From contig JAKSMC010000023.1 in the NCBI GenBank assembly GCA_024400835.1, forward strand, positions 1 to 54,595: a stretch of DNA of 54,595 nucleotides, read 5' to 3'. Shown in pieces: positions 7,465-15,889 of the stretch; the first letter of the stretch is position 1, and every line of letters starts with the position of its first letter. A program made the position numbers and the translations under genes. The notes below the pieces were generated by a model. The model saw only the letters and a program-made list of their open reading frames with translations, had not been told where the DNA came from and searched no databases. The DNA comes from Bacteroidales bacterium (lineage in GTDB: Bacteria > Bacteroidota > Bacteroidia > Bacteroidales > WCHB1-69).

Positions 7465-7513
7465 ATTTCATCGTTTCATCCCTTCATCTTTTCATCATTT
7501 CATCGTTTCGTCG
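7458..7513 (+). repeat. octamer array (YTTCATCN)x6-7
   Basis: Consecutive 8-bp units from 7466 (TTTCATCG, TTTCATCC, CTTCATCT, TTTCATCA, TTTCATCG, TTTCGTCG), preceded by a degenerate AATCATCA. The unit at 7498 supplies a TTTC at exactly 19 bases from the next -7 box. Confidence 0.7.
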
Positions 7514-7520
7514 TTTTTCG

Positions 7521-7528
7521 TATTTTTG
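7521..7528 (+). promoter_or_regulatory. -7 box (TATTTTTG) of the CNNM/CorC-like gene
   Basis: TATTTTTG ends 18 bases before the ATG at 7547. A -33-like TTTC (7498-7501) lies 19 bases upstream and is part of the octamer array, so the repeat may contribute to the promoter. Confidence 0.6.
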
Positions 7529-7546
7529 CACCCTCAAAAAAAATAT

Positions 7547-8587
7547 ATGCTATTACTGCTCATTTTCCTATTGGGCGCAATGCTCATTTCTTTTCTCTGC
7601 TCGATATTGGAAGCCACGCTGATGTCGACGCCGCTTTCATTTATCACTATGCGTGAAGAAGGAGGATACAAACCGGCTACCAAATTCAAGCAGTTCAAGC
7701 AGGAGTCCAGCCGTCCCATTGCGGCCATCCTGTGTTTGAATACGATAGCCAATACCATTGGCGCTGCCGGCGTGGGCAGACAGGCCACTTTGATTTTCGG
7801 CAGTGAGTGGTTCGGCTTAGTAAGTGCCGTCACCACCATTTTGATTCTTATCTTCTCTGAAATCATTCCCAAAACCATCGGCACCACACAATGGAAACAC
7901 CTGATGGGCTTTGCTACGAGAAGTATCAGCGTATTGGTTACTGTTTTGTTCCCGTTAGTCATCATATTCGAATGGTTGTCCAGACTCATCGCACCGAAAA
8001 CAGACGAAGCAGCCGTTTCCCGTGAAGAGGTCAGTGCCATTGCCAAAGTGGCCGAAGAGGAAGAAGTGCTGGATGAAGATGAAAACGCCGTCATCCAAAA
8101 CCTCATCAAGATGGACGACATACTGGCTTCCGACGTGATGACCCCGCGCGTAGTGGCTGCCATCGCGGCCGAATCTATGACAGTCAAGGAATTTTATCAG
8201 AACGAATCATTCCGCCATCACAACCGTATCCCCGTATATGCCGAAAACGATGAATACATCACCGGCTACATCTTGCGCGTGGATGCTTTACAACTGTTGG
8301 CAGATGACAAGTTTGATGCAAAATTGAGCAGCATCCGCCGCGACATCGAATTGTTCAATGAGGATACGCCCTTAGGTGACATCTGGGACGTGATGCTGTC
8401 TAAAAACGAACAAATCAGTTGTGTTATTGACGAATACGGATGCTTCCAGGGTATTCTTTCTCTGGAAGACGTCATAGAGACCCTTTTAGGTTCAGAGATT
8501 GTTGACGAAAACGACGTCGCTCCTGACATGCAGGCTTACGCCAAAGAACGTTGGCTGAAACAGCAGTTGAAAAAAGGAAAGAAATAG
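7547..8587 (+). CDS. CNNM/HlyC-CorC family membrane protein with CBS domains
   Basis: A 346-residue member of the CNNM (DUF21) plus CBS-pair family, implicated in Mg2+/Co2+ transport or efflux at the inner membrane. Hydrophobic segments are at about 1-21, 57-75, 86-108 and 122-148. The DUF21 signature SEIIPKT is at 104-110. The cytosolic linker EEEVLDEDENAVIQNLIKMDD (171-191) leads into ASDVMTPR and two CBS repeats, ending near CVIDEYGCFQGILSLEDVIETLLG. The C-terminal CorC/HlyC domain of longer homologues is missing, so this is the short form. The start at 7547 is set by the promoter at 7521 and by the membrane-segment start; the longer frame upstream translates the intergenic repeat and is not coding. 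Confidence 0.87.
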   Translation: MLLLLIFLLGAMLISFLCSILEATLMSTPLSFITMREEGGYKPATKFKQFKQESSRPIAAILCLNTIANTIGAAGVGRQATLIFGSEWFGLVSAVTTILILIFSEIIPKTIGTTQWKHLMGFATRSISVLVTVLFPLVIIFEWLSRLIAPKTDEAAVSREEVSAIAKVAEEEEVLDEDENAVIQNLIKMDDILASDVMTPRVVAAIAAESMTVKEFYQNESFRHHNRIPVYAENDEYITGYILRVDALQLLADDKFDAKLSSIRRDIELFNEDTPLGDIWDVMLSKNEQISCVIDEYGCFQGILSLEDVIETLLGSEIVDENDVAPDMQAYAKERWLKQQLKKGKK

Positions 8588-8657
8588 TAGGCGGCACCTA
8601 CATCATCACACATTTGCTTAAACTGTCAGACACACCGCTGGTGCGTTTTCACAATTG

Positions 8658-9953
8658 TTATTTCCATCGTGGACCGAAGCGTTCAAATGCTGCGCGGTCA
8701 AGGGCTTCCTGTGCAGAAGGATGGGCAATGGAAATGAGCAATCGGGCACGTTCCTGCATAGGCTTTCCGAAGAGGTTGACCTTGCCGAATTCCGTGATTA
8801 CCCAATGCACGACCGTACGCGGAGTGACCACGCCAGCGCCATCTGCCAAGGTAGGCACAATCTTGCTGATGCCCTTAGCTGTTATTGACGGCATGGCAAC
8901 GATAGGTATGCCGCCTTCGCTGGCCACAGCGCCAAGCATGAAGTCCAGTTGTCCGCCCGAACCGCTGAAGACTTTCGTACCGATGGAGTCGGCGCAAACC
9001 TGGCCGGTGAGATCTATCTGGATGGCCGAGTTGAGCGCCACCACCTTGGGATTCTGCGCAATGATGGCCGGACTGTTGGTGTAAGCCACATCCTGCATCA
9101 GCACGTCGGGATTACGATGCACATAATCGTACAATTTCTGCGTGCCCTTCAAAAAGGTAGCCACGTGCTTGCCCACATCGATTTTCTTCTTTCGGCCATT
9201 GATAACACCTTTGTCAATGAGCGGCAGCACGCCGTCGGAGAACATTTCGGAATGGATGCCTAAATCCTTATGGCCGCCAAGTTGCGCAAGCACTGCGTTG
9301 GGAATGCTTCCGATGCCGACTTGCACGGTGGCCCCATCGGGGATCAGCTCTGCCGCCAACTTGCCAATAGCTGCATCCTGCGGAGTCAGAGCGGGAAATT
9401 CAGCCTCCAACAACGGCACGTCGTGACGCACAAAGGCGGTGATTTTGGACACGTGGATGCGTGCATCTCCGTAACAGAACGGCATATACTTGTTGACCTG
9501 CGCTATCACATAATGGGCCTGCTCCACGGCAGCCAATGTGCAGTCAACAGAGGTGCCCAAAGAAACATAGCCCTCCTCATCCGGCTCACTGACCGTTAGG
9601 AAGACACCGTCGGTAGGTTGGAAACCATCGCGAATGATGCGCGCCGTGTCGGAAAGCGAACAGGGTATGTAATCCGCATAGCCCGTCTGTGTTGCCTTTC
9701 GCACATTGCCCCCCACAAAGAAGGAGTCCAAGTGGAAATTGTCGGCATACTGCGGCAGCACATAATCGGCATAACCTTCGGTATAAAGGTGCGTGATGTG
9801 GACGTTTTGCAGTTCGGGGGCGCGCGCCACCAAGGCCTGAATCAGAAGTTCCGGCGCCGCAGCCACACAGGGCCAATGCAGACGATCTCCGGATTTCACT
9901 ATTTTCACAGCTTCTTCGGCTGTTGTGTACTTGAGGTCGTAGGTCTTTTCCAT
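8658..9953 (-). CDS. acetyl-CoA hydrolase / 4-hydroxybutyrate-type CoA-transferase
   Basis: A 431-residue class I CoA-transferase of the acetyl-CoA hydrolase/4-hydroxybutyrate (butyrate):acetate CoA-transferase group. It exchanges CoA between acetate and another acid through a glutamyl-CoA intermediate. Motifs visible are VQVGIGSIPNAV (210-221), the catalytic glutamate in GIHSEMFSDG (E236) and FSGSGGQLDFMLGA near 330. In fermenting Bacteroidales such enzymes recycle CoA during acetate, propionate or butyrate formation; which acid is used cannot be read here. The gene is monocistronic, convergent with the CNNM-like gene and divergent from the MATE exporter. Confidence 0.88.
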   Translation of the reverse strand: MEKTYDLKYTTAEEAVKIVKSGDRLHWPCVAAAPELLIQALVARAPELQNVHITHLYTEGYADYVLPQYADNFHLDSFFVGGNVRKATQTGYADYIPCSLSDTARIIRDGFQPTDGVFLTVSEPDEEGYVSLGTSVDCTLAAVEQAHYVIAQVNKYMPFCYGDARIHVSKITAFVRHDVPLLEAEFPALTPQDAAIGKLAAELIPDGATVQVGIGSIPNAVLAQLGGHKDLGIHSEMFSDGVLPLIDKGVINGRKKKIDVGKHVATFLKGTQKLYDYVHRNPDVLMQDVAYTNSPAIIAQNPKVVALNSAIQIDLTGQVCADSIGTKVFSGSGGQLDFMLGAVASEGGIPIVAMPSITAKGISKIVPTLADGAGVVTPRTVVHWVITEFGKVNLFGKPMQERARLLISIAHPSAQEALDRAAFERFGPRWK

Positions 9954-9971
9954 TGTTCCAAATTAATGGGG

Positions 9972-9979
9972 CAAAGATA
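9972..9979 (-). promoter_or_regulatory. -7 box (TATCTTTG) of the CoA-transferase gene
   Basis: TATCTTTG on the minus strand ends 18 bases before the ATG at 9953. It matches TAnnTTTG; no clear -33 element. Confidence 0.6.
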
Positions 9980-9997
9980 CGAAATTTTGAATTATCC

Positions 9998-10029
9998 CTT
10001 CATCATTTCATCTTTTCATCTTTTCATCA
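9998..10029 (+). repeat. octamer array (YTTCATCN)x4
   Basis: Units CTTCATCA, TTTCATCT, TTTCATCT, TTTCATCA in perfect 8-bp register, abutting hairpin element copy 2. Confidence 0.7.
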
Positions 10030-10107
10030 ATGAAACGTGCCGACGCCGGTTCGCCACACCATAATCATCGTTTTGCGGCGGCTTTGGCGCGTTTCTACCA
10101 AATCATC
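10029..10107 (+). repeat. dispersed hairpin element, copy 2
   Basis: Same 79-bp length as copy 1 at 7386. The complementary ends GAAACGTGCC/GGCGCGTTTC are unchanged. The inner arm is CGCCG/CGGCG where copy 1 has CGCC/GGTG, so pairing is preserved although the sequence changed. Confidence 0.65.
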
Positions 10108-10140
10108 GTTTCATCATTTCATCCCTTCATCATTTCATCA
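10101..10140 (+). repeat. octamer array (YTTCATCN)x5
   Basis: AATCATCG, TTTCATCA, TTTCATCC, CTTCATCA, TTTCATCA in 8-bp register, downstream of hairpin copy 2, as at 7458-7513. Confidence 0.65.
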
Positions 10141-10162
10141 ACACAAAACCACATTATTTTCG

Positions 10163-10170
10163 TATTTTTG
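10163..10170 (+). promoter_or_regulatory. -7 box (TATTTTTG) of the MATE exporter gene
   Basis: TATTTTTGCCGCCC, the common Bacteroidota form, lies 59 bases before the ATG at 10230, giving a leader of about 55 bases. Confidence 0.6.
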
Positions 10171-10229
10171 CCGCCCGAAAAACAAAATCGATTATATTTA
10201 TTATAACGTATTGTTTTTCAACAAAATAT

Positions 10230-11654
10230 ATGATAGATAATACAAAAGAATTCGAATCAAAACCCATACCTGCGTTGCTATGGCAATACGCTTTGCCTGC
10301 GGTCATCACACAGATTATAGCGTCTGTCTATAACATTGTGGACCGCGTGTTCCTCGGGCAGTGCGTAGGTGCGTTGGCCATTGCAGGCCTGGCTCTCACC
10401 ATGCCGATTATGAACATCGTGCACGCATTCGGCTCATTGGTAGGTGCCGGTGCATCCGCACGTATGAGCATCGTATTGGGCCGTCGTGACATCCGCTGGG
10501 CGGAGAAGATTCTCGGCAACAGCATGTTGCTGACCTTCCTGTTCGGCGCCCTCTTCGTTTCCGCATGGTATATCTTCGCCGACAGCATTCTCGGCCTGTT
10601 CGGGGCCTCCGCAAACACGATTGCCTACGCTCGCGAATATATGAACATCGTCATCCCGGGTATGTTCCTGACAACGCTCACCTTCAATCTCACCGGTTTG
10701 ATTCGCGCCTCCGGCTATGCCAACAAGTCTATGTGGATTATGGTTTTCGGTGCCGTATTGAACATCGGATTGGACGCCTTGTTCATCTACAAACTGCGCT
10801 TGGGAATTGCCGGTGCGGCGTGGGCCACCACCATTTCCATGGCATTATCATCCATTTTGGCGATTTCCCATTTTCTGCAGCCCAAGTCTTTCATCCGTTT
10901 CAGAAAACATTGCTGGGCTCCGAAATTCTATATTTTCCGCAACATCTTAGCCATCGGCATCAGCCCGTTTTCCATGAACGTGGCCGCTTCCGCCGTGGTG
11001 GCACTGCTCAACAACCAGTTGCTCCGCTATGGTGGCGATGCCGCCGTGGCTGCCAACGGGGTGGTCAACTCTTTCGCGCCGCTGATTATCATGCTGATGC
11101 TCGGCATCTGCCAAGGTATGCAGCCGATTGCCGGATACAATTACGGCGCCGGCAAGATGGACCGCCTGAAAGAGGTTTACAAACTCGCGATGAAATTCGA
11201 CGTCCTCGTCGGATGCGTCGGAACACTGCTCGTGCTTTCCATTCCCCGCTATCTGGCTATGTGCTTCACCAAAGACAGCGAACTGATTGAAATCTGCGTC
11301 CCTGTGTTCCGCCTGCTGATGGTTATGGCCCCCTTCATCGGTTTCACTATCACCAACTCACAATTCTTCCAATCTATTGACAAACCTTGGATCGCCATCG
11401 TCACCAGCCTTTCCAGACAAGTGCTGTTCCTGGTCCCGCTCATCTATGTCGTACCTTCCATATTTGAATCAATTGGATGGAACGGCTTAATGGGCGTGTT
11501 CACCAGCTGCACCATCAGCGACGTACTCGGTGCCATCTTAGCAGCCATCCTTCTGTGGAGCCAGTCAAAAATCTTCAAACCCGGATACGTCCCTGAAGAG
11601 CGAAGACCTCGCAAAGAAGCCGGCCCCAGCAAACAGGAAGTGGTTGACGAATGA
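10230..11654 (+). CDS. MATE family multidrug/metabolite exporter
   Basis: A 474-residue protein with about 12 hydrophobic segments in two pseudo-repeated halves, the MATE fold. It starts with the hallmark PIPALLWQYALPAVITQIIASVYNIVDRVFLG region, in which the aspartate of VDR is a family hallmark. GAGASARMSIVLGRRD follows, and the second half has MNVAASAVVALLNNQLLRYGG and MLGICQGMQPIAGYNYGA. MATE proteins export cationic compounds using Na+ or H+ gradients; the substrate cannot be inferred. It is followed after 38 bases by a choline-kinase-like gene on the same strand with no terminator seen between them, so they likely form an operon. Confidence 0.93.
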   Translation: MIDNTKEFESKPIPALLWQYALPAVITQIIASVYNIVDRVFLGQCVGALAIAGLALTMPIMNIVHAFGSLVGAGASARMSIVLGRRDIRWAEKILGNSMLLTFLFGALFVSAWYIFADSILGLFGASANTIAYAREYMNIVIPGMFLTTLTFNLTGLIRASGYANKSMWIMVFGAVLNIGLDALFIYKLRLGIAGAAWATTISMALSSILAISHFLQPKSFIRFRKHCWAPKFYIFRNILAIGISPFSMNVAASAVVALLNNQLLRYGGDAAVAANGVVNSFAPLIIMLMLGICQGMQPIAGYNYGAGKMDRLKEVYKLAMKFDVLVGCVGTLLVLSIPRYLAMCFTKDSELIEICVPVFRLLMVMAPFIGFTITNSQFFQSIDKPWIAIVTSLSRQVLFLVPLIYVVPSIFESIGWNGLMGVFTSCTISDVLGAILAAILLWSQSKIFKPGYVPEERRPRKEAGPSKQEVVDE

Positions 11655-11692
11655 TTTTTTGTCTAAGCATATTATTTTAAAAACTTTACAAT

Positions 11693-12562
11693 ATGAATAT
11701 TGAAGAATACATTGTTGCACGCGTTAATGCTCTTTTGCACAACCAAGATGCCAAAATCGTAAAACGCCTTGAAGGTGGCATGAGCAATTATACTTACGTG
11801 GTTGAAACCGGCGGCAAAAAATATACCTACCGTGTTCCTGGAAAATTCGCTGAAAAATTTGTCAACCGTGTGGATGAATGGAACAACATCCAGGAAATCG
11901 ACAAGTTAGACTTGAACAACAAGACCAACTACGTGGAAATTCCTTCCGGTGAAAAGTTGGCCGAATATGTTGAAGGCACCATTATGTCTGAAACGGACAT
12001 CATCTCTTACAACGCTATGTCTGTGGCTGCCCTGAAGAAACTTCACAACAGCGACATCAAGCTCAAAGATTACGACGCCTTCGGACGTTTGGACGATGAC
12101 GAACGCTACTGCCGCGAAATGGGCTTCACCCATCCGGAAAAATATTTGGCACTGCGCCGCAAACTCGAGGAAATGCGCAAAGCCTACGCTCAGGTCAAAT
12201 TAGTGCCCTGCCACTGCGACTACCAACCCACGAACCTCGTCATCGACGGTGACAAACTCTTCGTGTTGGACTGGGAGTTTGCCGGCATGAACGACCCATT
12301 CTACGACATCGCGTGTTATGGCAACGCCGGATTGGACAAAGCCCTCTCCCTGTTAGCTTCCTACGTCGGGCACGAACCCACCAACGACGAACTGCGCAGA
12401 CTCTTCTTCCACCGTGCCTTCCAATGCCTGCAATGGTACAACGTGGCCATCTTCAAAGACCTCGTCGGCCTGAGCAAAGACCTCAACATGGACTTCAACC
12501 AAGTGGCGCTGATGTTTATGGGTATGGCCGAAGAATTGGTTGAAAAGTATGATAGCCTTTAG
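11693..12562 (+). CDS. choline/ethanolamine kinase-like phosphotransferase (LicA type)
   Basis: A 289-residue protein of the choline-kinase/aminoglycoside-phosphotransferase fold. The nucleotide-binding GGMSNYTYVVETGGKKYTYR is at about 28-47. The catalytic loop CHCDYQPTNLVI has H174, D176 and N181. The metal-binding DWEFAGMNDPFYDIACYG has D193 and D201. LicA-type kinases phosphorylate choline or ethanolamine using ATP. No cytidylyltransferase or LicD partner is adjacent. The pairing with a MATE exporter 38 bases upstream suggests a shared small-molecule substrate, but this is inference. Confidence 0.85.
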   Translation: MNIEEYIVARVNALLHNQDAKIVKRLEGGMSNYTYVVETGGKKYTYRVPGKFAEKFVNRVDEWNNIQEIDKLDLNNKTNYVEIPSGEKLAEYVEGTIMSETDIISYNAMSVAALKKLHNSDIKLKDYDAFGRLDDDERYCREMGFTHPEKYLALRRKLEEMRKAYAQVKLVPCHCDYQPTNLVIDGDKLFVLDWEFAGMNDPFYDIACYGNAGLDKALSLLASYVGHEPTNDELRRLFFHRAFQCLQWYNVAIFKDLVGLSKDLNMDFNQVALMFMGMAEELVEKYDSL

Positions 12563-12582
12563 CCATTAATTTGAGGAGGCTC

Positions 12583-12640
12583 CCTTTAAACCTTAAACCT
12601 TAAACTTTACACGGACGCAATGAATTGCGTCCCTACTCTG
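12583..12640. repeat. TTAAACC heptamers and a short perfect palindrome
   Basis: Three copies of a TTAAACC-like heptamer (about 12586-12606) are followed by a palindrome with arms GGACGCAAT/ATTGCGTCC (12613-12632). Related GACG/CGTC hairpins occur at 26574-26645 and 28265-28293. The palindrome could be a repeat relic or a weak terminator after the kinase gene; no T-run follows. Confidence 0.5.
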
Positions 12641-12713
12641 AAATCGACTTGTTATTAACAAAAAAAAGTTGTTATTGAAAAGGTAGCGACCGCTTGAGAT
12701 ATCGCAAAAATTT

Positions 12714-12721
12714 TATTTTTG
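12714..12721 (+). promoter_or_regulatory. -7 box (TATTTTTG) of the DUF1846 gene
   Basis: TATTTTTG 25 bases before the ATG at 12747. It forms one arm of an inverted repeat GCAAAAAT/ATTTTTGC (12704-12722), which may be fortuitous. Confidence 0.6.
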
Positions 12722-12746
12722 CACCCCGTTATTAAATATCACTCTT

Positions 12747-14216
12747 ATGAAAGTAGGTTTTGACAACGGGAAATATCTGAAAATACAATCAGAGCATATC
12801 AAAGAGCGCATCGCTCAATTCGGCGACAAACTTTATTTGGAATTCGGCGGGAAGTTGTTTGACGACTTCCACGCAAGTCGTGTTCTGCCTGGTTTCCAGC
12901 CCGACAGCAAACTTCGGATGTTGATGCAGTTGAAGGATGATGCCGAAATCATCATCGTCATCAGTGCTGTGGACATTGAGAAGAACAAGATCAGAAGCGA
13001 TATCGGCATCACGTATGACGAAGACGTGCTCCGTTTGCGCAGCATCTTCATCGAGCGTGGTTTGTGCGTCGGTTCCGTCGTCATCACACATTTCAACGGC
13101 CAGGCCAGCGCCACCGCCTATCGCGACCGTCTGGAGCGCTTGGGCATCAAAGTATATTATCATTACACTATCGAAGGCTATCCCACCAACGTCGATCTTA
13201 TTGATTCGGAAGACGGCTTCGGCAAAAACGACTACGTGGAGACAACCCACCCGTTAGTCGTGGTCACCGCACCGGGCCCGGGCAGCGGCAAAATGGCCGT
13301 CTGCCTCAGCCAACTCTACCAGGAAAACAAACGCGGCCTCAAAGCCGGCTATGCCAAGTTCGAGACCTTCCCCATCTGGAACATCTCATTGAAACACCCG
13401 GTGAACATCGCCTACGAGGCTGCCACCGCCGACCTCAACGACGTGAACATGATTGACCCGTTCCATCTGGAAGCCTACGACAAAATGGCGGTCAACTACA
13501 ACCGAGACATTGAAATCTTCCCCGTGCTGAATGCCATCTTCGAAGGCATCTACGGTGAAAACCCATACAAATCGCCTACGGATATGGGTGTCAATATGGT
13601 GGGCAACTGCATCTGCGATGACGAGGTGTGCTGCGAAGCCTCCAAAAACGAAATCATCCGACGCTATTTCACCGCTTTGTGCAACGTGGTTGACGGCAAA
13701 GCCACCGAAAACGAGGTCAACAAGATTTCCCTGCTGATGAAACGCGCCAATATAACGCCAGAATACCGCCGGCCTACGGTAGCAGCCCGTTTGCGCAAGC
13801 AACAGGAAAACGGCGTGCCCTCCGCGGCTATCGAACTGGCTGACGGCACCATCATCACCGCCAAGACCAGCTCTCTGTTAGGACCGAGCGCCGCCCTTCT
13901 GCTCAATGCCACCAAACACCTGGCCGGCATCGACCACAGCATAAAACTCATCCCGCAAGAGATGATCGAGCCTATCCAGAAGACGAAGGTATCCTTCCTG
14001 CACGGCCACAACCCGCGCCTGCACACCGATGAAGTCCTAGTAGCCCTCTCTATGCTCAGCCTGCACGACGAAAACTGCCGCAAAGCCCTCGAATGCCTGC
14101 CGCAATTGGAAGGCTGCCAAGTGCACACCACCGTCATGCTCAGCGAAGTGGACCAGAAAATCTTCAAGAAACTCGGCATCGGCCTCACCTGCGAACCGGT
14201 GAGGAAAAAATCGTGA
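12747..14216 (+). CDS. DUF1846 family protein
   Basis: A 489-residue cytosolic protein of the DUF1846 family (about 490-500 residues, full length here), known from streptococci, clostridia and Bacteroidales but of unassigned function. It opens with the family-typical KVGFDNGKYLKIQSEHIKER. A P-loop-like TAPGPGSGKMAVC lies at 174-186, and HNPRLHTDEVLVALSMLS near the C-terminus. The glycine-rich GPGSGK (177-182) suggests nucleotide binding, but this is unproven. It has its own promoter box. It is separated from the kinase gene by 184 bases containing repeats, and is convergent with aminopeptidase P across a strong terminator. Confidence 0.85.
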   Translation: MKVGFDNGKYLKIQSEHIKERIAQFGDKLYLEFGGKLFDDFHASRVLPGFQPDSKLRMLMQLKDDAEIIIVISAVDIEKNKIRSDIGITYDEDVLRLRSIFIERGLCVGSVVITHFNGQASATAYRDRLERLGIKVYYHYTIEGYPTNVDLIDSEDGFGKNDYVETTHPLVVVTAPGPGSGKMAVCLSQLYQENKRGLKAGYAKFETFPIWNISLKHPVNIAYEAATADLNDVNMIDPFHLEAYDKMAVNYNRDIEIFPVLNAIFEGIYGENPYKSPTDMGVNMVGNCICDDEVCCEASKNEIIRRYFTALCNVVDGKATENEVNKISLLMKRANITPEYRRPTVAARLRKQQENGVPSAAIELADGTIITAKTSSLLGPSAALLLNATKHLAGIDHSIKLIPQEMIEPIQKTKVSFLHGHNPRLHTDEVLVALSMLSLHDENCRKALECLPQLEGCQVHTTVMLSEVDQKIFKKLGIGLTCEPVRKKS

Positions 14217-14344
14217 TAGAGTAACAATAAACTATATTGAGATCTGCATACCGACAAAGTGCCATACAGTAGGCCGCAGCCATTTCGGACATTGCCTGGA
14301 AGGCAACACATATAGACAAATCAATAATTTGAAATTCCAAAATC

Positions 14345-14377
14345 AAAAAGAGGATGACCGTTAGCCATCCTCTTTTT
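14345..14377. terminator. bidirectional terminator between DUF1846 and pepP genes
   Basis: Arms AAAAAGAGGATG and CATCCTCTTTTT around a nine-base loop give a strong hairpin with T-runs on both strands, between two convergent genes. Confidence 0.85.
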
Positions 14378-14397
14378 ATATATTCATACCGAACTTT

Positions 14398-15795
14398 CTA
14401 TTTGCCAATGATTTCAGCCAGTTCGTCCACGCCCTTCGGCAAGTGCGGACCGAGAACGCGATGACCTGTTTCCGTAATCAGCAGGTCGTCCTCAATACGG
14501 ATACCACCGAAGTCTTTGTACTTCTCAACAACATCGTAGTTGATGAAGTCGGCAAACTTGTTCTCCTTCTTCCAGATGTCAATCAAGTGTGGAATGAAGT
14601 AGATGCCCGGTTCGATGGAGACCACAAAGCCCGGTTTCAGTTCGCGCGCCATACGGAGGGAAGCCCAGCCGAAGATGTTGCTCGGACGGACGGTCTCATC
14701 GTAGCCCACGTGTACTTGGCCCAAGCCTTCCATATCGTGAACGTCCAAACCGATTTGGTGACCCAAACCGTGAACCATAAAGAGGGCGTGTGCGCCCAAT
14801 TCTACAGCCTCTTTGACGTCACCCTTCATCAAGCCGAGGTCTTTCAAACCTTGAGCGATGATTTCGCAGGAGTGGCGGTGCAGTTCTTTGTTATACATGC
14901 CTGGTTTGGCAGCATCAATGGCACCCAAGTTGGATTTGAGCACGATTTCGTAGATTTCCTGTTGCTTGGTAGTGAACTTGCCGCCCACAGGCATGGTGCG
15001 AGTGTAGTCGGAGCAGTAGTTCATCAGGCCTTCGGCGCCGGCGTCCATCAACAGCATATTGCCTTCTTTGAGGATGCCGTTGTGCAAATGATTGTGCAGC
15101 GTTTCGCCGTGTTGGGAGAGGATCACCGGGAAGGAGATGCCGTTGCCATAGGAAAGAGCGATACCTTCGGCGATGCCGGCAAGTTCGTGTTCGGAGGCAC
15201 CAGCCACGCAGCGGCGCATCACAGCCGTGTGCATCTTCACACCGATTTCGCAAGCCTTGTCCATCTCGTCAATTTCGCACTGCTCCTTAGCAGAACGCAA
15301 AGCGACAATGCCCTTGATGAGTTCCAAAGAGGCGGCCTCGCGGATGTTGTTGACATTGATGCCAGTCATGTTGGCCAACCAGATTTGGTTGTCGCCACGA
15401 TATTGCGGGGTGAAATGAACCTTGCGGCCTTTGGCCTGCGCGTCGCGGATATATTCTTCCAACTTAGCCATCGGAAGAGTTTCGGTCACACCGACTTTCT
15501 CAGCCAGAGAGGCAATCGTGGGTTGGTCGCCCATCCAGATGATGTCATCGATTTCGAAGTCGTTGCCGAAGATGATGGAACGATGTGCGTCAAAGTCGAT
15601 TACGGCGGCGATATCGGCGATAGAAAGGCCGAAGAAATATAGGAAATCACTGTCCTGACGGAAGTTGTAAGTGTTGTCTGGATAGTTCATCGGAGCTTCG
15701 TGGTTGCCCAAGAAAACAGCGATACCGTTGCCCACACTTTGCGTAAGCTTCTCTCTACGGTTTTGATAAACGGAAGGATTAAATAATGGATTCAT
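14398..15795 (-). CDS. pepP: Xaa-Pro aminopeptidase (aminopeptidase P, M24B)
   Basis: A 465-residue metallopeptidase that removes N-terminal residues preceding proline. The N-terminal creatinase-like domain contains the aminopeptidase P signature NTYNFRQDSDFLYFFG (41-56). The pita-bread domain supplies the dinuclear metal ligands D251 (LLMDAGAE), D263 (SDYTRT), H346 (HGLGHQIGLDVHD), E395 (SIEPGIY) and E435 (GIRIEDD). Length is normal for the bacterial enzyme. It is cytosolic (no signal peptide) and monocistronic, with a leader containing an AGTTCAC heptamer repeat shared with ubiE. Confidence 0.93.
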   Translation of the reverse strand: MNPLFNPSVYQNRREKLTQSVGNGIAVFLGNHEAPMNYPDNTYNFRQDSDFLYFFGLSIADIAAVIDFDAHRSIIFGNDFEIDDIIWMGDQPTIASLAEKVGVTETLPMAKLEEYIRDAQAKGRKVHFTPQYRGDNQIWLANMTGINVNNIREAASLELIKGIVALRSAKEQCEIDEMDKACEIGVKMHTAVMRRCVAGASEHELAGIAEGIALSYGNGISFPVILSQHGETLHNHLHNGILKEGNMLLMDAGAEGLMNYCSDYTRTMPVGGKFTTKQQEIYEIVLKSNLGAIDAAKPGMYNKELHRHSCEIIAQGLKDLGLMKGDVKEAVELGAHALFMVHGLGHQIGLDVHDMEGLGQVHVGYDETVRPSNIFGWASLRMARELKPGFVVSIEPGIYFIPHLIDIWKKENKFADFINYDVVEKYKDFGGIRIEDDLLITETGHRVLGPHLPKGVDELAEIIGK

Positions 15796-15832
15796 TGTAT
15801 TGATGTGTTAATGGGTTAATGCGATAATTGGT

Positions 15833-15860
15833 AAACTGTGATCAGTGAACTGTGAACTGA
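15833..15860 (-). repeat. AGTTCAC-type heptamer repeat before pepP
   Basis: On the minus strand CAGTTCACAGTTCACT followed by GATCACAGTT. The first 16 bases are identical to the repeat in front of ubiE (5279-5309), and the orientation to the downstream gene is the same. Confidence 0.45.
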
Positions 15861-15870
15861 AATTGAGGCG

Positions 15871-15878
15871 CGAAAATA
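15871..15878 (-). promoter_or_regulatory. -7-like box (TATTTTCG) of pepP
   Basis: TATTTTCG differs from TAnnTTTG by one base and lies 75 bases before the pepP ATG; the only candidate found in the leader. Confidence 0.35.
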
Positions 15879-15889
15879 CAAAAATTTGA

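Noticed and set aside
14443..15642. Plus-strand open frame of about 400 codons opposite pepP
   Set aside because: pepP is certain from its metal ligands and length; the antisense translation is His/Val-rich shadow sequence without start signals.
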